A stretch of DNA of 64,000 nucleotides from the NCBI GenBank assembly GCA_934541015.1, contig CAKTDC010000013.1, forward strand, positions 1 to 64,000, read 5' to 3'. The number at the start of each line of letters is the position of its first letter. The first letter of the stretch is position 1. Origin of the DNA: an uncultured Luteimonas sp. (lineage in GTDB: Bacteria; Pseudomonadota; Gammaproteobacteria; Xanthomonadales; Xanthomonadaceae). Shown in pieces: positions 1-7,013 of the stretch. A program made the position numbers and the translations under genes. Under the pieces are notes generated by a model that had not been told where the DNA came from, made no database searches, and was given only the letters and a program-made list of their open reading frames with translations.

Positions 1-77
1 TTGAACGGGCTTGGGTGGGTCAGATTTCAATCGGCGATAACGGGTCAAAGTGGGTCAGATTTCAGTCGGCGTTGACA
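1..77. mobile_element. Terminal end of an IS21-like insertion sequence (rest lies outside the window)
   Basis: Two near-identical 21-base copies of TGGGTCAGATTTCARTCGGCG lie at 16-36 and 51-71, 35 bases apart, and the element ends in GTTGACA at 71-77. Repeated TGGGTCA-type blocks next to a terminal CA are typical of IS21-family ends, where the transposase binds several sites. Just beyond position 77 the interrupted prolyl oligopeptidase frame begins, which fixes the boundary. No transposase gene is inside the window, so the family call is an inference from the terminus alone. Confidence 0.7.
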
Positions 78-1634
78 CTCACCTCCGCCCCTCGCGTGAC
101 AGACGGCGTAGCCGATTCCATCACGGTAGATCGGCAACAGGTTGTCGTTGAACGCCGGGCGCATGTTGATGCCGTAGGCGGCATAGCCGGTCAGAATGAA
201 GGGCAAAGGCTGGACATGATTCCACCCGCGCGGATAGACAATGGAGAGCGGAACGCGCGCGCCATCCACACTCGGCACGTCGACCTCTTCTGCGGCGAGT
301 TCGATGCCGTTCGGCGATATCGTCAGGATCGCCACTTCCGACACCACACCGTCCTGGACGGTCCAGTAGCGTGGGCGCACCGTCCAGCTCCGGTCACGCA
401 GAAGAACACCGTCGATGCGTGTATCGCCTTGGACAAGGTCGAACTGTCCATCAAACGGCAGCCGGATCGTCGAGGGCTTGCGATTACCCGAGACGAGGTG
501 AAGCAGCCGCTGACGCATGCCCTCCTGAACCTGGAGATAGAGGCCGTCCGCAGCTGGCACCAGGCCGAGCACGGCAAGATCCGGGTCGGAAAAGTGGACA
601 ACCGGCTGCCGAGGAGTGGCAAGATCGATACTGTGGATCGCGCCTTTGCCCGGCAGGTGGGTCAGGTAGATGCGGCCCCGGAAGACTGCGACAGGCACGC
701 TACCCGCCGTCCTCGGAGCGCCGTAACCGGCATCGGGACCGAACAGACGGCGCCACGGAACCTGCGGCCGGCCAAGACCTTCGAGCGGCGCGACATAGAG
801 GCCGAACTCCTGCGCCACGCCCGCGGAATGCCGGTCAAACGCGAGACCGGCGTCCGCATCGATTTCGACTTCGGGGAAGTCGCTCTCGGGAATGTCCGAG
901 CTCGACGGCATGGCGCTGCCGAACACTACCGGGTCCGTGCGCCAGTCGCTGCCGATCGTATGCGCGTAGACCTGCTGCCCGGCATACAGCGTCGCATCGG
1001 ATCGAGCCGAATCCGAATCCCTGAGCCTCGGGTACACGAAGCGGCGGCTGTCCGCCCACCAGCTGATCGCCTGAGAACGAACGCCGGGGATCGGTCCATC
1101 GATGAGCTGGCCTGTCTCGAGGTCAAGCACATGAAGCGCGTTGTTCTCGCTGCCGCTCTCGCCGATCGCGAGTGCCGCGTGTCGCCCGTCGGGCGCAGGC
1201 ACGAAGAAGGCGATCGTCCGCACCTTGCCGTCGGACGTCGGCGCTGGAGCAAAGACGCGAGCCATCGCGCCGTTGGCGGACCTCACGTAAATGGCATCTA
1301 TCGGATCGTGCGCCATTCGGGCAAGGAAGACAGCCTTGCCACCGGGCAGGCGCCGGTACCGGCTTGCTTCGATAGCGATTTCCCGCATGAGCGGCAGGAC
1401 AGCGCTTCCCGTAGAGCCGGACGCGGCGGGGCCCAGGACTGTCTTTGCGTAGTCGCTCTGGGCGCGTGCCCACGACTCGACCGCCGGATCGTCGAGTTGC
1501 TCCAGCCAGCGATAAGGATCAGCGATCGGTCGCCCGTGGATGATGTCGACCACGGGCCCGGTCGGCGCAGGAGGTGCTTCCGCAGGGATGCCCGTTGTGG
1601 CAACCGCAAGAATATAAGTCAGCGCAAGCGACAT
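78..1634 (-). pseudogene. Prolyl oligopeptidase family peptidase, 3' end removed by insertion sequence
   Basis: The predicted protein begins with a signal peptide-like stretch (MSLALTYILAVATTG) and then the N-terminal propeller of S9A prolyl oligopeptidases (DPYRWLEQLDDP near residue 40). It runs into the start of the alpha/beta-hydrolase domain (GYAVCHARGGGE) and stops being homologous exactly at the IS end. About ten foreign residues follow before a stop at 45-47. Family members are about 700 residues. Here about 520 remain and the catalytic Ser, Asp and His of the C-terminal third are lost, so the product should be inactive. The start ATG at 1634 gives the signal peptide. No frameshift is seen upstream of the insertion, which suggests a recent event. 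Confidence 0.9.
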
Positions 1635-1830
1635 GGAAGCTCTTGAGGTGGTCTGTCAGGGTTGAGGGCTGGCGGAGGACATTGCCAACCCGGAGCAACG
1701 GGAGGGATGGCTGTATGGGACAAGACCGCCCGGCTGACATCATATGCCGTACTCCGGCAATGCGGCCTCATCATGGAAATCGCGGTGATGCTGTCGCGGA
1801 TGGGAGCCGGACGCGCCCCTGATCGAAGGC

Positions 1831-2046
1831 ATGTCGCGGGTGCGCGCCGCCATCGGCGGCCTGGAACAGGCCTCCGACGAAGCCATGGTCCTGGCGGGAG
1901 CCGCCGAGGTGGATGCAGCCGTCGAATACATGTTCGAGAACTGCAGCCTGCCGGTCGAACCCGACGTCGCCCTGCACGCCGTGCTTGCCCGCCTCATGGC
2001 CAGTACCCAGGCCGTGCAGGCCGATCCGTGCGACGCCCCCCCGTGA
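1831..2046 (+). CDS. Small acidic hypothetical protein, possibly truncated at its N-terminus
   Basis: A 71-residue reading frame rich in Ala, Glu and Asp, with a helical look and a motif FENCSLPVEPDVALH around residues 36-50. The open frame extends about 14 codons upstream of this ATG to a TGA at 1786-1788 without a better start, and the ribosome site is weak (GAAGG only two bases before ATG). The gene may therefore have lost its original 5' end. Its TGA overlaps a GTG that is in frame with the following porin gene. I do not recognise the family. Codon choice (GC-rich third positions) fits a real gene, but the evidence is modest. Confidence 0.4.
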   Translation: MSRVRAAIGGLEQASDEAMVLAGAAEVDAAVEYMFENCSLPVEPDVALHAVLARLMASTQAVQADPCDAPP

Positions 2047-2130
2047 ATGACATGCACGGCGCGGTTGCCGAATACGAGGCGCTGCTCGACGATCCCGACG
2101 AAGGGGCGGACTCCTGGCCACCCCTTACGG

Positions 2131-2144
2131 TTGACCTGAGTCAA
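2131..2144. promoter_or_regulatory. FNR/CRP-type palindrome upstream of the porin gene
   Basis: TTGACCTGAGTCAA is a perfect 5-4-5 palindrome (TTGAC / GTCAA). It closely matches the FNR/ANR/DNR box TTGAT-N4-ATCAA, differing by one symmetric base. It lies 93 bases before the porin start codon, a usable distance for an activator. Whether an oxygen- or NO-sensing FNR-family protein binds here is inference. Confidence 0.45.
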
Positions 2145-2237
2145 AGACGCACATGTTCACGACGCGCAAAGTCTCCACGACGAACAGGCGCAGTCGATAA
2201 CCCGCATCCTGCGCCTCCCGACCCGGAGGCCAATCCC

Positions 2238-3404
2238 ATGTGTATGCGGCGAGCCCTGCCTGTCCGGCGGCCCCAATCCTTCGCGTGGTTCGCCGTCACG
2301 CTGCTCGCACTGGTGACGGCCGACGCGGCTGCGGCAGATGCCTGGAAGACCAGCGGCGACATGCGCTTCGGCTACGTTGCCTCGGAGACCCGCAGCCGCA
2401 ACGGCACCGAATCGGACGCCGACAGCCTGCGCGCCCGCCTCCGCTTCCGCCTGCAGGGCGAGCTGGGCAGCGGCTGGCACTTCAGCGGGCGTGTAGCCGC
2501 CCGGCTCGACGGCGACCAGGACAGCGAGGAGTTCTGGTTGCGCACCTGGGCGCCCGGTCCGGCGGGCCTGGAGAACGGCCAGGGCACGATCGACGAGGCC
2601 TGGCTGGAATACCGCCCGGCCGAGGCGCCATGGAGCGTTCGCGTCGGCCGCTTCCAGGCCGCGTGGGGCCTGGACGACGTGATGAAGAAGTCGCTGGACC
2701 AGAACGACAGCAGCAACTTCGACGTGACCTGGACCGATGGCGCCTGGCTGCAGTGGCGCCACAGCGACGACTGGACGACCCACCTGGTCCTGCGCCACAA
2801 CGACCGCCGCGGCCCCACCGGCGCGCTGCGCCGGCCGCTGGAATTCAGCGACAGCGGCTCGCGCCTGGGCATGCTGGCGGTCTTCGAATCCAAGACACCG
2901 ATCGGCCCGCTGATCCAGCGGATGGTCACGCTCAACTGGCTCCCGTCGGCGCTGCATCCCTACGGCGTCGCCGATGCGCGCACGGAGGACTACTTCGCCG
3001 TGACCGCCAAGGCCACCGCCCAGTGGCCGCTGGGTGGCGGCGAAACCAGACTGCGGCTCGGGGGCGAACTCGGCTATGCCCCCGAGACCCCGCGCCGGGA
3101 GGCCATGAACTCCGGCAGCGGCAGTTCGGATGCGCTGTCCTGGCAGGCGTCGCTCAACTTCATGGACATCCAGCCGGGGCACAACTTCGGCATCGTCTAC
3201 GGCCGCGTCGCCGACGGCTGGCTGCTGTCGAGTGACTTCCGCCCGAACGACGAGCTGATCGAGGCGCGCTGGGTGTGGCAGGCCACGCGGGCCTGGCAGC
3301 TCGACGCGCGCCTGCGGCGGCGCGAGGAAATCGACCTCCCCACCGGCACCGCCGGTCCACGCCGGGATGACGATCTGTACGTGCGCGCCACCCGGAGGTT
3401 CTGA
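2238..3404 (+). CDS. Porin-like outer-membrane beta-barrel protein
   Basis: A 388-residue protein with an N-terminal signal peptide (MCMRRALP... hydrophobic core ... ADAAAADAW, cleavage near residue 34). It then shows alternating amphipathic strands rich in Trp, Tyr, Arg and Asp, and a C-terminal phenylalanine (YVRATRRF) as in outer-membrane barrels recognised by the BAM complex. The architecture resembles phosphate-selective or alginate-export-like porins, but the substrate cannot be read from the sequence. ATG 2238 is chosen because GGAGG at 2225-2229 precedes it by 8 bases; ATG 2244 is a less well-spaced alternative. The frame is open much further upstream, but that part lacks coding character. 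A FNR-like palindrome upstream hints at control by oxygen or nitrate. Confidence 0.75.
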   Translation: MCMRRALPVRRPQSFAWFAVTLLALVTADAAAADAWKTSGDMRFGYVASETRSRNGTESDADSLRARLRFRLQGELGSGWHFSGRVAARLDGDQDSEEFWLRTWAPGPAGLENGQGTIDEAWLEYRPAEAPWSVRVGRFQAAWGLDDVMKKSLDQNDSSNFDVTWTDGAWLQWRHSDDWTTHLVLRHNDRRGPTGALRRPLEFSDSGSRLGMLAVFESKTPIGPLIQRMVTLNWLPSALHPYGVADARTEDYFAVTAKATAQWPLGGGETRLRLGGELGYAPETPRREAMNSGSGSSDALSWQASLNFMDIQPGHNFGIVYGRVADGWLLSSDFRPNDELIEARWVWQATRAWQLDARLRRREEIDLPTGTAGPRRDDDLYVRATRRF

Positions 3405-3425
3405 GCCCTGCCCTGACAGCGATCG

Positions 3426-3726
3426 CTAGTTCACGCGGACGCCTGTACGCGAAAGCTCCCGAAGCAGGTCCCCGTGGAATCGCTCCGGATCCTGGATATG
3501 CGGCGAATGTCCAAGATCCTCGTACCTCGCCCCCCGGGAGATGCTCGACCGCCTCGGGATACATCAGCGCGTAGCGTATCGCCAGCATCCCGTCCATGGA
3601 ATGCCCGACCACCACGGCGCGTTCGATCCCGAGGGCCTCCAGCTGGTCGGGCGCGATCACGCGGTGGCCCGCCCCGGCGAGCGCTGCGATGGTCTGCTCC
3701 CAGGTGGCGGCGCAGAAGTTTTGCGG
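3426..3726 (-). pseudogene. Alpha/beta hydrolase remnant with internal deletions and frameshift
   Basis: On the minus strand, three pieces of one alpha/beta hydrolase can be read. The first is an oxyanion-side segment [21 protein letters not shown]. The second is the nucleophile elbow [21 protein letters not shown]. After a frame change near 3545 comes the C-terminal piece [20 protein letters not shown], which carries the catalytic His and ends at TAG 3426-3428. The cap region, the stretch between VIAPDQ and LEALGIER, and the strand bearing the acid residue are missing, as are the first 60 or so residues. The usual GHSMGG motif reads GHSMDG. This is a decayed gene, broken at about 3726, right where the next gene's ribosome site begins. 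Confidence 0.8.
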
Positions 3727-3742
3727 TGTTTGGAGGCAGGAA

Positions 3743-3982
3743 GTGGCATCGCTGGATGAACGTGCGTCCGCGCTCAAGAAGGAGCTGGTTTCGCGCACCC
3801 GAGCGTCCAGGATCGGCGCAACGGTGGCGGCCGCGTTCGTGCTGGTGATCGCCACGATGCTGGCCATGACCATCGGGGATTTCGGATCACTGATCGCCTT
3901 TGGCATCGGTGTGATCACATCGATAGCCGTTTTCAGTGCCCTCAACGAGGATCATGACGGGTGGCTGCAGCTGACCGGCTGA
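3743..3982 (+). CDS. Small membrane protein, two predicted transmembrane segments
   Basis: A 79-residue protein: a charged N-terminal helix ([21 protein letters not shown], residues 3-23), then two hydrophobic stretches (about 26-44 and 49-66, separated by a short GDFG turn), and a polar tail [11 protein letters not shown]. The start is GTG 3743, chosen because a strong GGAGG at 3732-3736 sits 6 bases upstream; no ATG is suitably placed. No family is recognised. It is a lone gene between a decayed hydrolase and the convergent L,D-transpeptidase. Confidence 0.65.
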   Translation: MASLDERASALKKELVSRTRASRIGATVAAAFVLVIATMLAMTIGDFGSLIAFGIGVITSIAVFSALNEDHDGWLQLTG

Positions 3983-4014
3983 CCGGCACAGCTTCCCGCG
4001 CCGGCGGGCGCCGC

Positions 4015-4734
4015 TCACTTGCGATCGCGCCGCCAGCGCCTGCCGTTCTTGCGCTTCGAAGTCTCGCGGCTCTCCACGAACTCCGGGAACGTCTCTTCCA
4101 GTGAGGCGGTGTCCGGCAGGATGTAGAACACCCCGCCGCGCTCGAACGTCGGGCGGACGACCAGCTCGTAGAACCCCGGCTCGACGTTGATGCAGCCATG
4201 GGTGACGCGGTTGTCGTCCGGCGTGGGCGAGGCAAGGCGTTCTGCGCGCTTCTCGGCCGGGACGCCGGTGGCCGTGGGGTGGATGGAGACCGCGGAATCG
4301 TAGTCCACCCACAGCACGCGCCCGGCGTCGATCGACGGGCCGTAGCCGCCCACGAAGCGACCGGCGGGCGTGGTGCGGTCCCGGCCCGGAATCTCGCGAA
4401 GCGCCAGGCCGGCGATCCCGGGAGCGACGTGGTCGCCGACCGCCGAGCCGAACAGCCCGGGAGCGGCGCCGCGAAGCCGGCCGTCGCCGCCGAACACCAG
4501 GATCTGCGCGGCGTCCTTGTCGATGACCGCGAACGGATAGCCCTGGCTGTCGCCGCTGGCGACCACCCAGCCTGCAAGCTCGATCACCGTGTCGGAGACG
4601 TCCTGCTCAGGCGGAAGCTGGTCCACGCCTGCCGTTTGCGCGAGGGCATCCCCGGCGCAGAGCACGCCGGCGCTTGCGAACGCCAGCGCCCACAGCAGCG
4701 CCCCACAGGCGGCGCGGGTAATGGGTGTATGCAC
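4015..4734 (-). CDS. L,D-transpeptidase (YkuD family), exported
   Basis: A 239-residue protein with an N-terminal signal peptide (hydrophobic residues 8-32, cleavage after ALA near 32). The YkuD domain follows, with the conserved catalytic block VTHGCINV; the nucleophile is Cys181 and the partner His179. YkuD enzymes join a peptidoglycan tetrapeptide to another stem peptide (3-3 crosslink) or to Braun-type lipoprotein in the periplasm. An Lpp-like lipoprotein is encoded directly upstream on the same strand, a plausible anchoring substrate. The C-terminus is strongly basic (SKRKNGRRWRRDRK). The start is GTG 4734; the ribosome site is poor (AAGGA about 14 bases away), so the exact start is uncertain. 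Confidence 0.85.
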   Translation of the reverse strand: MHTPITRAACGALLWALAFASAGVLCAGDALAQTAGVDQLPPEQDVSDTVIELAGWVVASGDSQGYPFAVIDKDAAQILVFGGDGRLRGAAPGLFGSAVGDHVAPGIAGLALREIPGRDRTTPAGRFVGGYGPSIDAGRVLWVDYDSAVSIHPTATGVPAEKRAERLASPTPDDNRVTHGCINVEPGFYELVVRPTFERGGVFYILPDTASLEETFPEFVESRETSKRKNGRRWRRDRK

Positions 4735-4833
4735 GAGAACGGAGTGGTTCCTTGCAGCGGGATCGGGACAGGCCGAGGCGGCCGGCGGCCTGAACAGGAC
4801 ACCGGCCCCGGTCCAACGGTTGTGCGCGGGAGG

Positions 4834-5103
4834 CTAACCGCGCGGCGTGCGCCGCGGCGCCGCTTCGAGCTGCTGGATACGGCTTTCCACCTGGTCCAGC
4901 CGCCGGTTGGCCTGCTGTGCGGATTGACTGGCGGATTCGGCGCTGCTGGCCGCACCCTGCACCCTCGTGTCGAGCTGATCGAGGCGCGAGTTGATGCGCG
5001 CGAAGTCGTCATCGTAGGTCGCGCAGCTGGAAAGGCCCAACGCGACGACAACCGCCACGCCGAGCGTGCGTGCCAGCGCCAGGTGTTGTCTGGTCTCAAA
5101 CAT
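4834..5103 (-). CDS. Lpp-like small coiled-coil lipoprotein
   Basis: An 89-residue precursor with a signal peptide and lipobox LSSC, lipidated Cys27. A heptad-repeat helix (RINSRLDQLDTRV..., ANRRLDQVESRIQQLE) resembles major outer-membrane lipoprotein Lpp and the related murein lipoproteins. The C-terminus ends RRTPRG rather than the Lys of Escherichia coli Lpp, so covalent attachment to peptidoglycan is not certain. ATG 5103 is preferred over longer frames because AAAGGAG precedes it at good spacing and it gives the lipobox. The L,D-transpeptidase gene lies 99 bases downstream on the same strand. Confidence 0.8.
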   Translation of the reverse strand: MFETRQHLALARTLGVAVVVALGLSSCATYDDDFARINSRLDQLDTRVQGAASSAESASQSAQQANRRLDQVESRIQQLEAAPRRTPRG

Positions 5104-5350
5104 GACGGTGCTCCTTTGTTCGGGGGAATCCGGAATATAGCGGCCTTTGGGCCGGTGCCCTGACCGGCCTTCAGCTGACATTGGACTGTGTGGACGGACT
5201 GTGAAGATGCGGAAGGAACGGTCGAGCAGGTCTGGCCGAACGGTGCGGCCTTCCCATCGATGGGCACGAGGACACGGCATGGAAGCCTGCGGCGCGCGGT
5301 GCCATCATCAAGCACCGCGCAGAAGGGTGACTGCGCCTCCCCATGCCGCC

Positions 5351-5959
5351 ATGAGCCATCGCATCCTGCCCCGCGACTTCTACCGCCGAGACCCCAGGGT
5401 GGTGGCGCCCGAACTGCTGAACAAGCTGCTGGTGCGCGACGATGGCCGGGTTGCGCGGATCGTGGAAGTGGAAGCCTACGCCGGGCACGAGGATCCCGCC
5501 GCCCATTCCTATCGCGGGCGGACGCCGCGCACCGCGACCATGTTCGGGCCGCCCGGCCACCTGTATGTGTATTTCACCTACGGCATGCACTGGGGCAGCA
5601 ACGCGGTGTGCGGTGAGGTCGGTGAAGGCTTCGGAGTGCTGCTGCGGGCAGCCGAGCCGCTTGCGGGGATCGAGGCGATGCGCGCGCTGCGGCCTGCGGC
5701 CAGGCGCGACCGGGATCTGGCCAGCGGTCCCGGGAAGCTCTCGCAGGCGTTCGGCATCAACGGCGACTTCGATGGTGCCGACCTGGTCGGCAACGATCGC
5801 GGCATCACCATCGTGAGCGACGGCACCCCGCCCCCCGCCGATCCCGGGGTGGGCCCGCGCATCGGCATCAGCAAGGGCACGGAGTTCCACTGGCGCTGGC
5901 ACGTGCCCGGCCACGCGCATGTCTCGGTCCGCAATCGTGCTCCGGCACCACGGAAGTAG
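5351..5959 (+). CDS. mpg: DNA-3-methyladenine glycosylase (AAG/MPG family)
   Basis: A 202-residue enzyme that removes alkylated purines such as 3-methyladenine, starting base excision repair. Diagnostic features are the N-terminal LPRDFYRRDPRVVAPELLNK, the catalytic-region motif IVEVEAYAGHEDPAAHSYRG (the water-activating Glu of the AAG family lies here), TYGMHWGSNAV, and the C-terminal GPRIGISKG. The length matches the family (about 190-210 residues). The start is ATG 5351 (MSHRILP), which agrees with the usual family N-terminus. The frame is open further upstream but without family similarity. It lies near other DNA-repair genes (ligD, ku). Confidence 0.93.
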   Translation: MSHRILPRDFYRRDPRVVAPELLNKLLVRDDGRVARIVEVEAYAGHEDPAAHSYRGRTPRTATMFGPPGHLYVYFTYGMHWGSNAVCGEVGEGFGVLLRAAEPLAGIEAMRALRPAARRDRDLASGPGKLSQAFGINGDFDGADLVGNDRGITIVSDGTPPPADPGVGPRIGISKGTEFHWRWHVPGHAHVSVRNRAPAPRK

Positions 5960-5995
5960 CGGCGCAGCTGACCTGGGGCGACACCGCACGCCGGC

Positions 5996-6526
5996 TCAGG
6001 TTGTCGCGGCACGTTCCGACCGGGCGGCCCTGGCTCGCCAGGCCATCCGGTACTCCACCGCCCACGGCAGCACGCACAGCAGCAGGGGCGGCAGCAGCGT
6101 TGCAAGCCACAGCCGGGGCGGCGCCGCTTGCCACGCCAGCGTCCAGCCGGCCTCGCGCGCGGCGTCGGCCCCGGTAGCCGCCAGCACGATCCACGCGAAC
6201 CATGGCGCCATGTCCAGGACGCTGTGCAGATGCTGTTCGAACGGCCCGATGAGCCGTCGCGGAAAAGCCACGCGGGTGTCGGCGTAGCCGGCAAGCGCAT
6301 GCGCGGACATCAGCAGCAGGAGACCGGCAGCGAGCAGCAGGCTCGGGGCGAACGCGAGCCAGGCCAGCACCGCCGCTCCGAGCAGCAGCAGCTGCAGCCC
6401 GTGCAGCGTGGATTCCCCAAGGCCGGAGGTGTGGGCCAGGTCGCTGCGCCGGTGCTGGACGAAATCCAGGAATCCCGCAGCCAGCCACACCAGGAACGCG
6501 GCGTAGGCCCACGCGCCGATGTCCAT
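5996..6526 (-). CDS. Integral membrane protein of unknown function
   Basis: A 176-residue protein with about five hydrophobic segments (residues about 5-20, 40-80, 105-125 and 135-160) and the conserved-looking pair DFVQHRRSDLAHTSGLGES and FEQHLHSVLDMAPWFAW, rich in His near membrane boundaries. The start ATG 6526 lies only 2 bases after the stop of the upstream gene (6529-6822), so the two are surely one transcript and probably translationally coupled. No family is recognised. The paired His-rich motifs could bind metal or haem, but this is speculation. Confidence 0.7.
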   Translation of the reverse strand: MDIGAWAYAAFLVWLAAGFLDFVQHRRSDLAHTSGLGESTLHGLQLLLLGAAVLAWLAFAPSLLLAAGLLLLMSAHALAGYADTRVAFPRRLIGPFEQHLHSVLDMAPWFAWIVLAATGADAAREAGWTLAWQAAPPRLWLATLLPPLLLCVLPWAVEYRMAWRARAARSERAATT

Positions 6527-6528
6527 GG

Positions 6529-6822
6529 TCAGCCGCTGCCGGGCCTGACCAGCGACCACGCGGTCAAACCATGCTGGACCAGGATGGAATCGATCGCGTA
6601 CTCGAAACCGTTCACGCGCTCGGGCGCCATGGTCTGCTCCATCGCCCGGATGCCCGCTTCCATCTGCACCCAGAACTGGCGGTCGTCGGAAATGGAACAG
6701 CAGCTGTGCAGGAGGCCCTTGAACGCCTCGATGGCATCGGCCTGCGGATCGTGCCCCCGGGGCGCCGCCGCGATCGTGAGCCATTCCTTGTCCCAATCCC
6801 CGATGTCGATCCTGGAACCCAT
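6529..6822 (-). CDS. Small soluble hypothetical protein
   Basis: A 97-residue protein beginning MGSRIDIGDWDKEWLTI, with no membrane segment or signal peptide. It contains two adjacent Cys in LLHSCCSISDDRQFW and an acidic middle. The start ATG 6822 is supported by GGAAG a few bases upstream; a longer frame exists but shows no coding character. It forms a two-gene operon with the membrane protein just downstream (2-base gap). I do not recognise the family. Confidence 0.65.
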   Translation of the reverse strand: MGSRIDIGDWDKEWLTIAAAPRGHDPQADAIEAFKGLLHSCCSISDDRQFWVQMEAGIRAMEQTMAPERVNGFEYAIDSILVQHGLTAWSLVRPGSG

Positions 6823-7013
6823 CGTCGTACTTCCTGTCCACAGTTCCTTGCGGCTGCCTCGGCACTGTGTCACTGGCGCCGTCAACGCGATGCGATGGAT
6901 GGAAAGGCGGTGGGCCTTCGCCGGGGCGTGTTCAGGAATCGCCGGGGGAACTGGACAGCCGACCGTCACCGTCGTTCCAGCTTACGCAGGGCTGACCGCG
7001 ATGGTCGAGAGGA

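Noticed and set aside
15..1646. Long plus-strand open frame opposite the peptidase remnant
   Set aside because: It is a mirror of the GC-rich minus-strand gene: no ribosome site, no recognisable domain, Arg-rich composition.
3160..3945. A single 261-residue protein covering the hydrolase remnant
   Set aside because: Only the middle part resembles a hydrolase; the first and last thirds are shadows of other sequence, so the piece is called a pseudogene.
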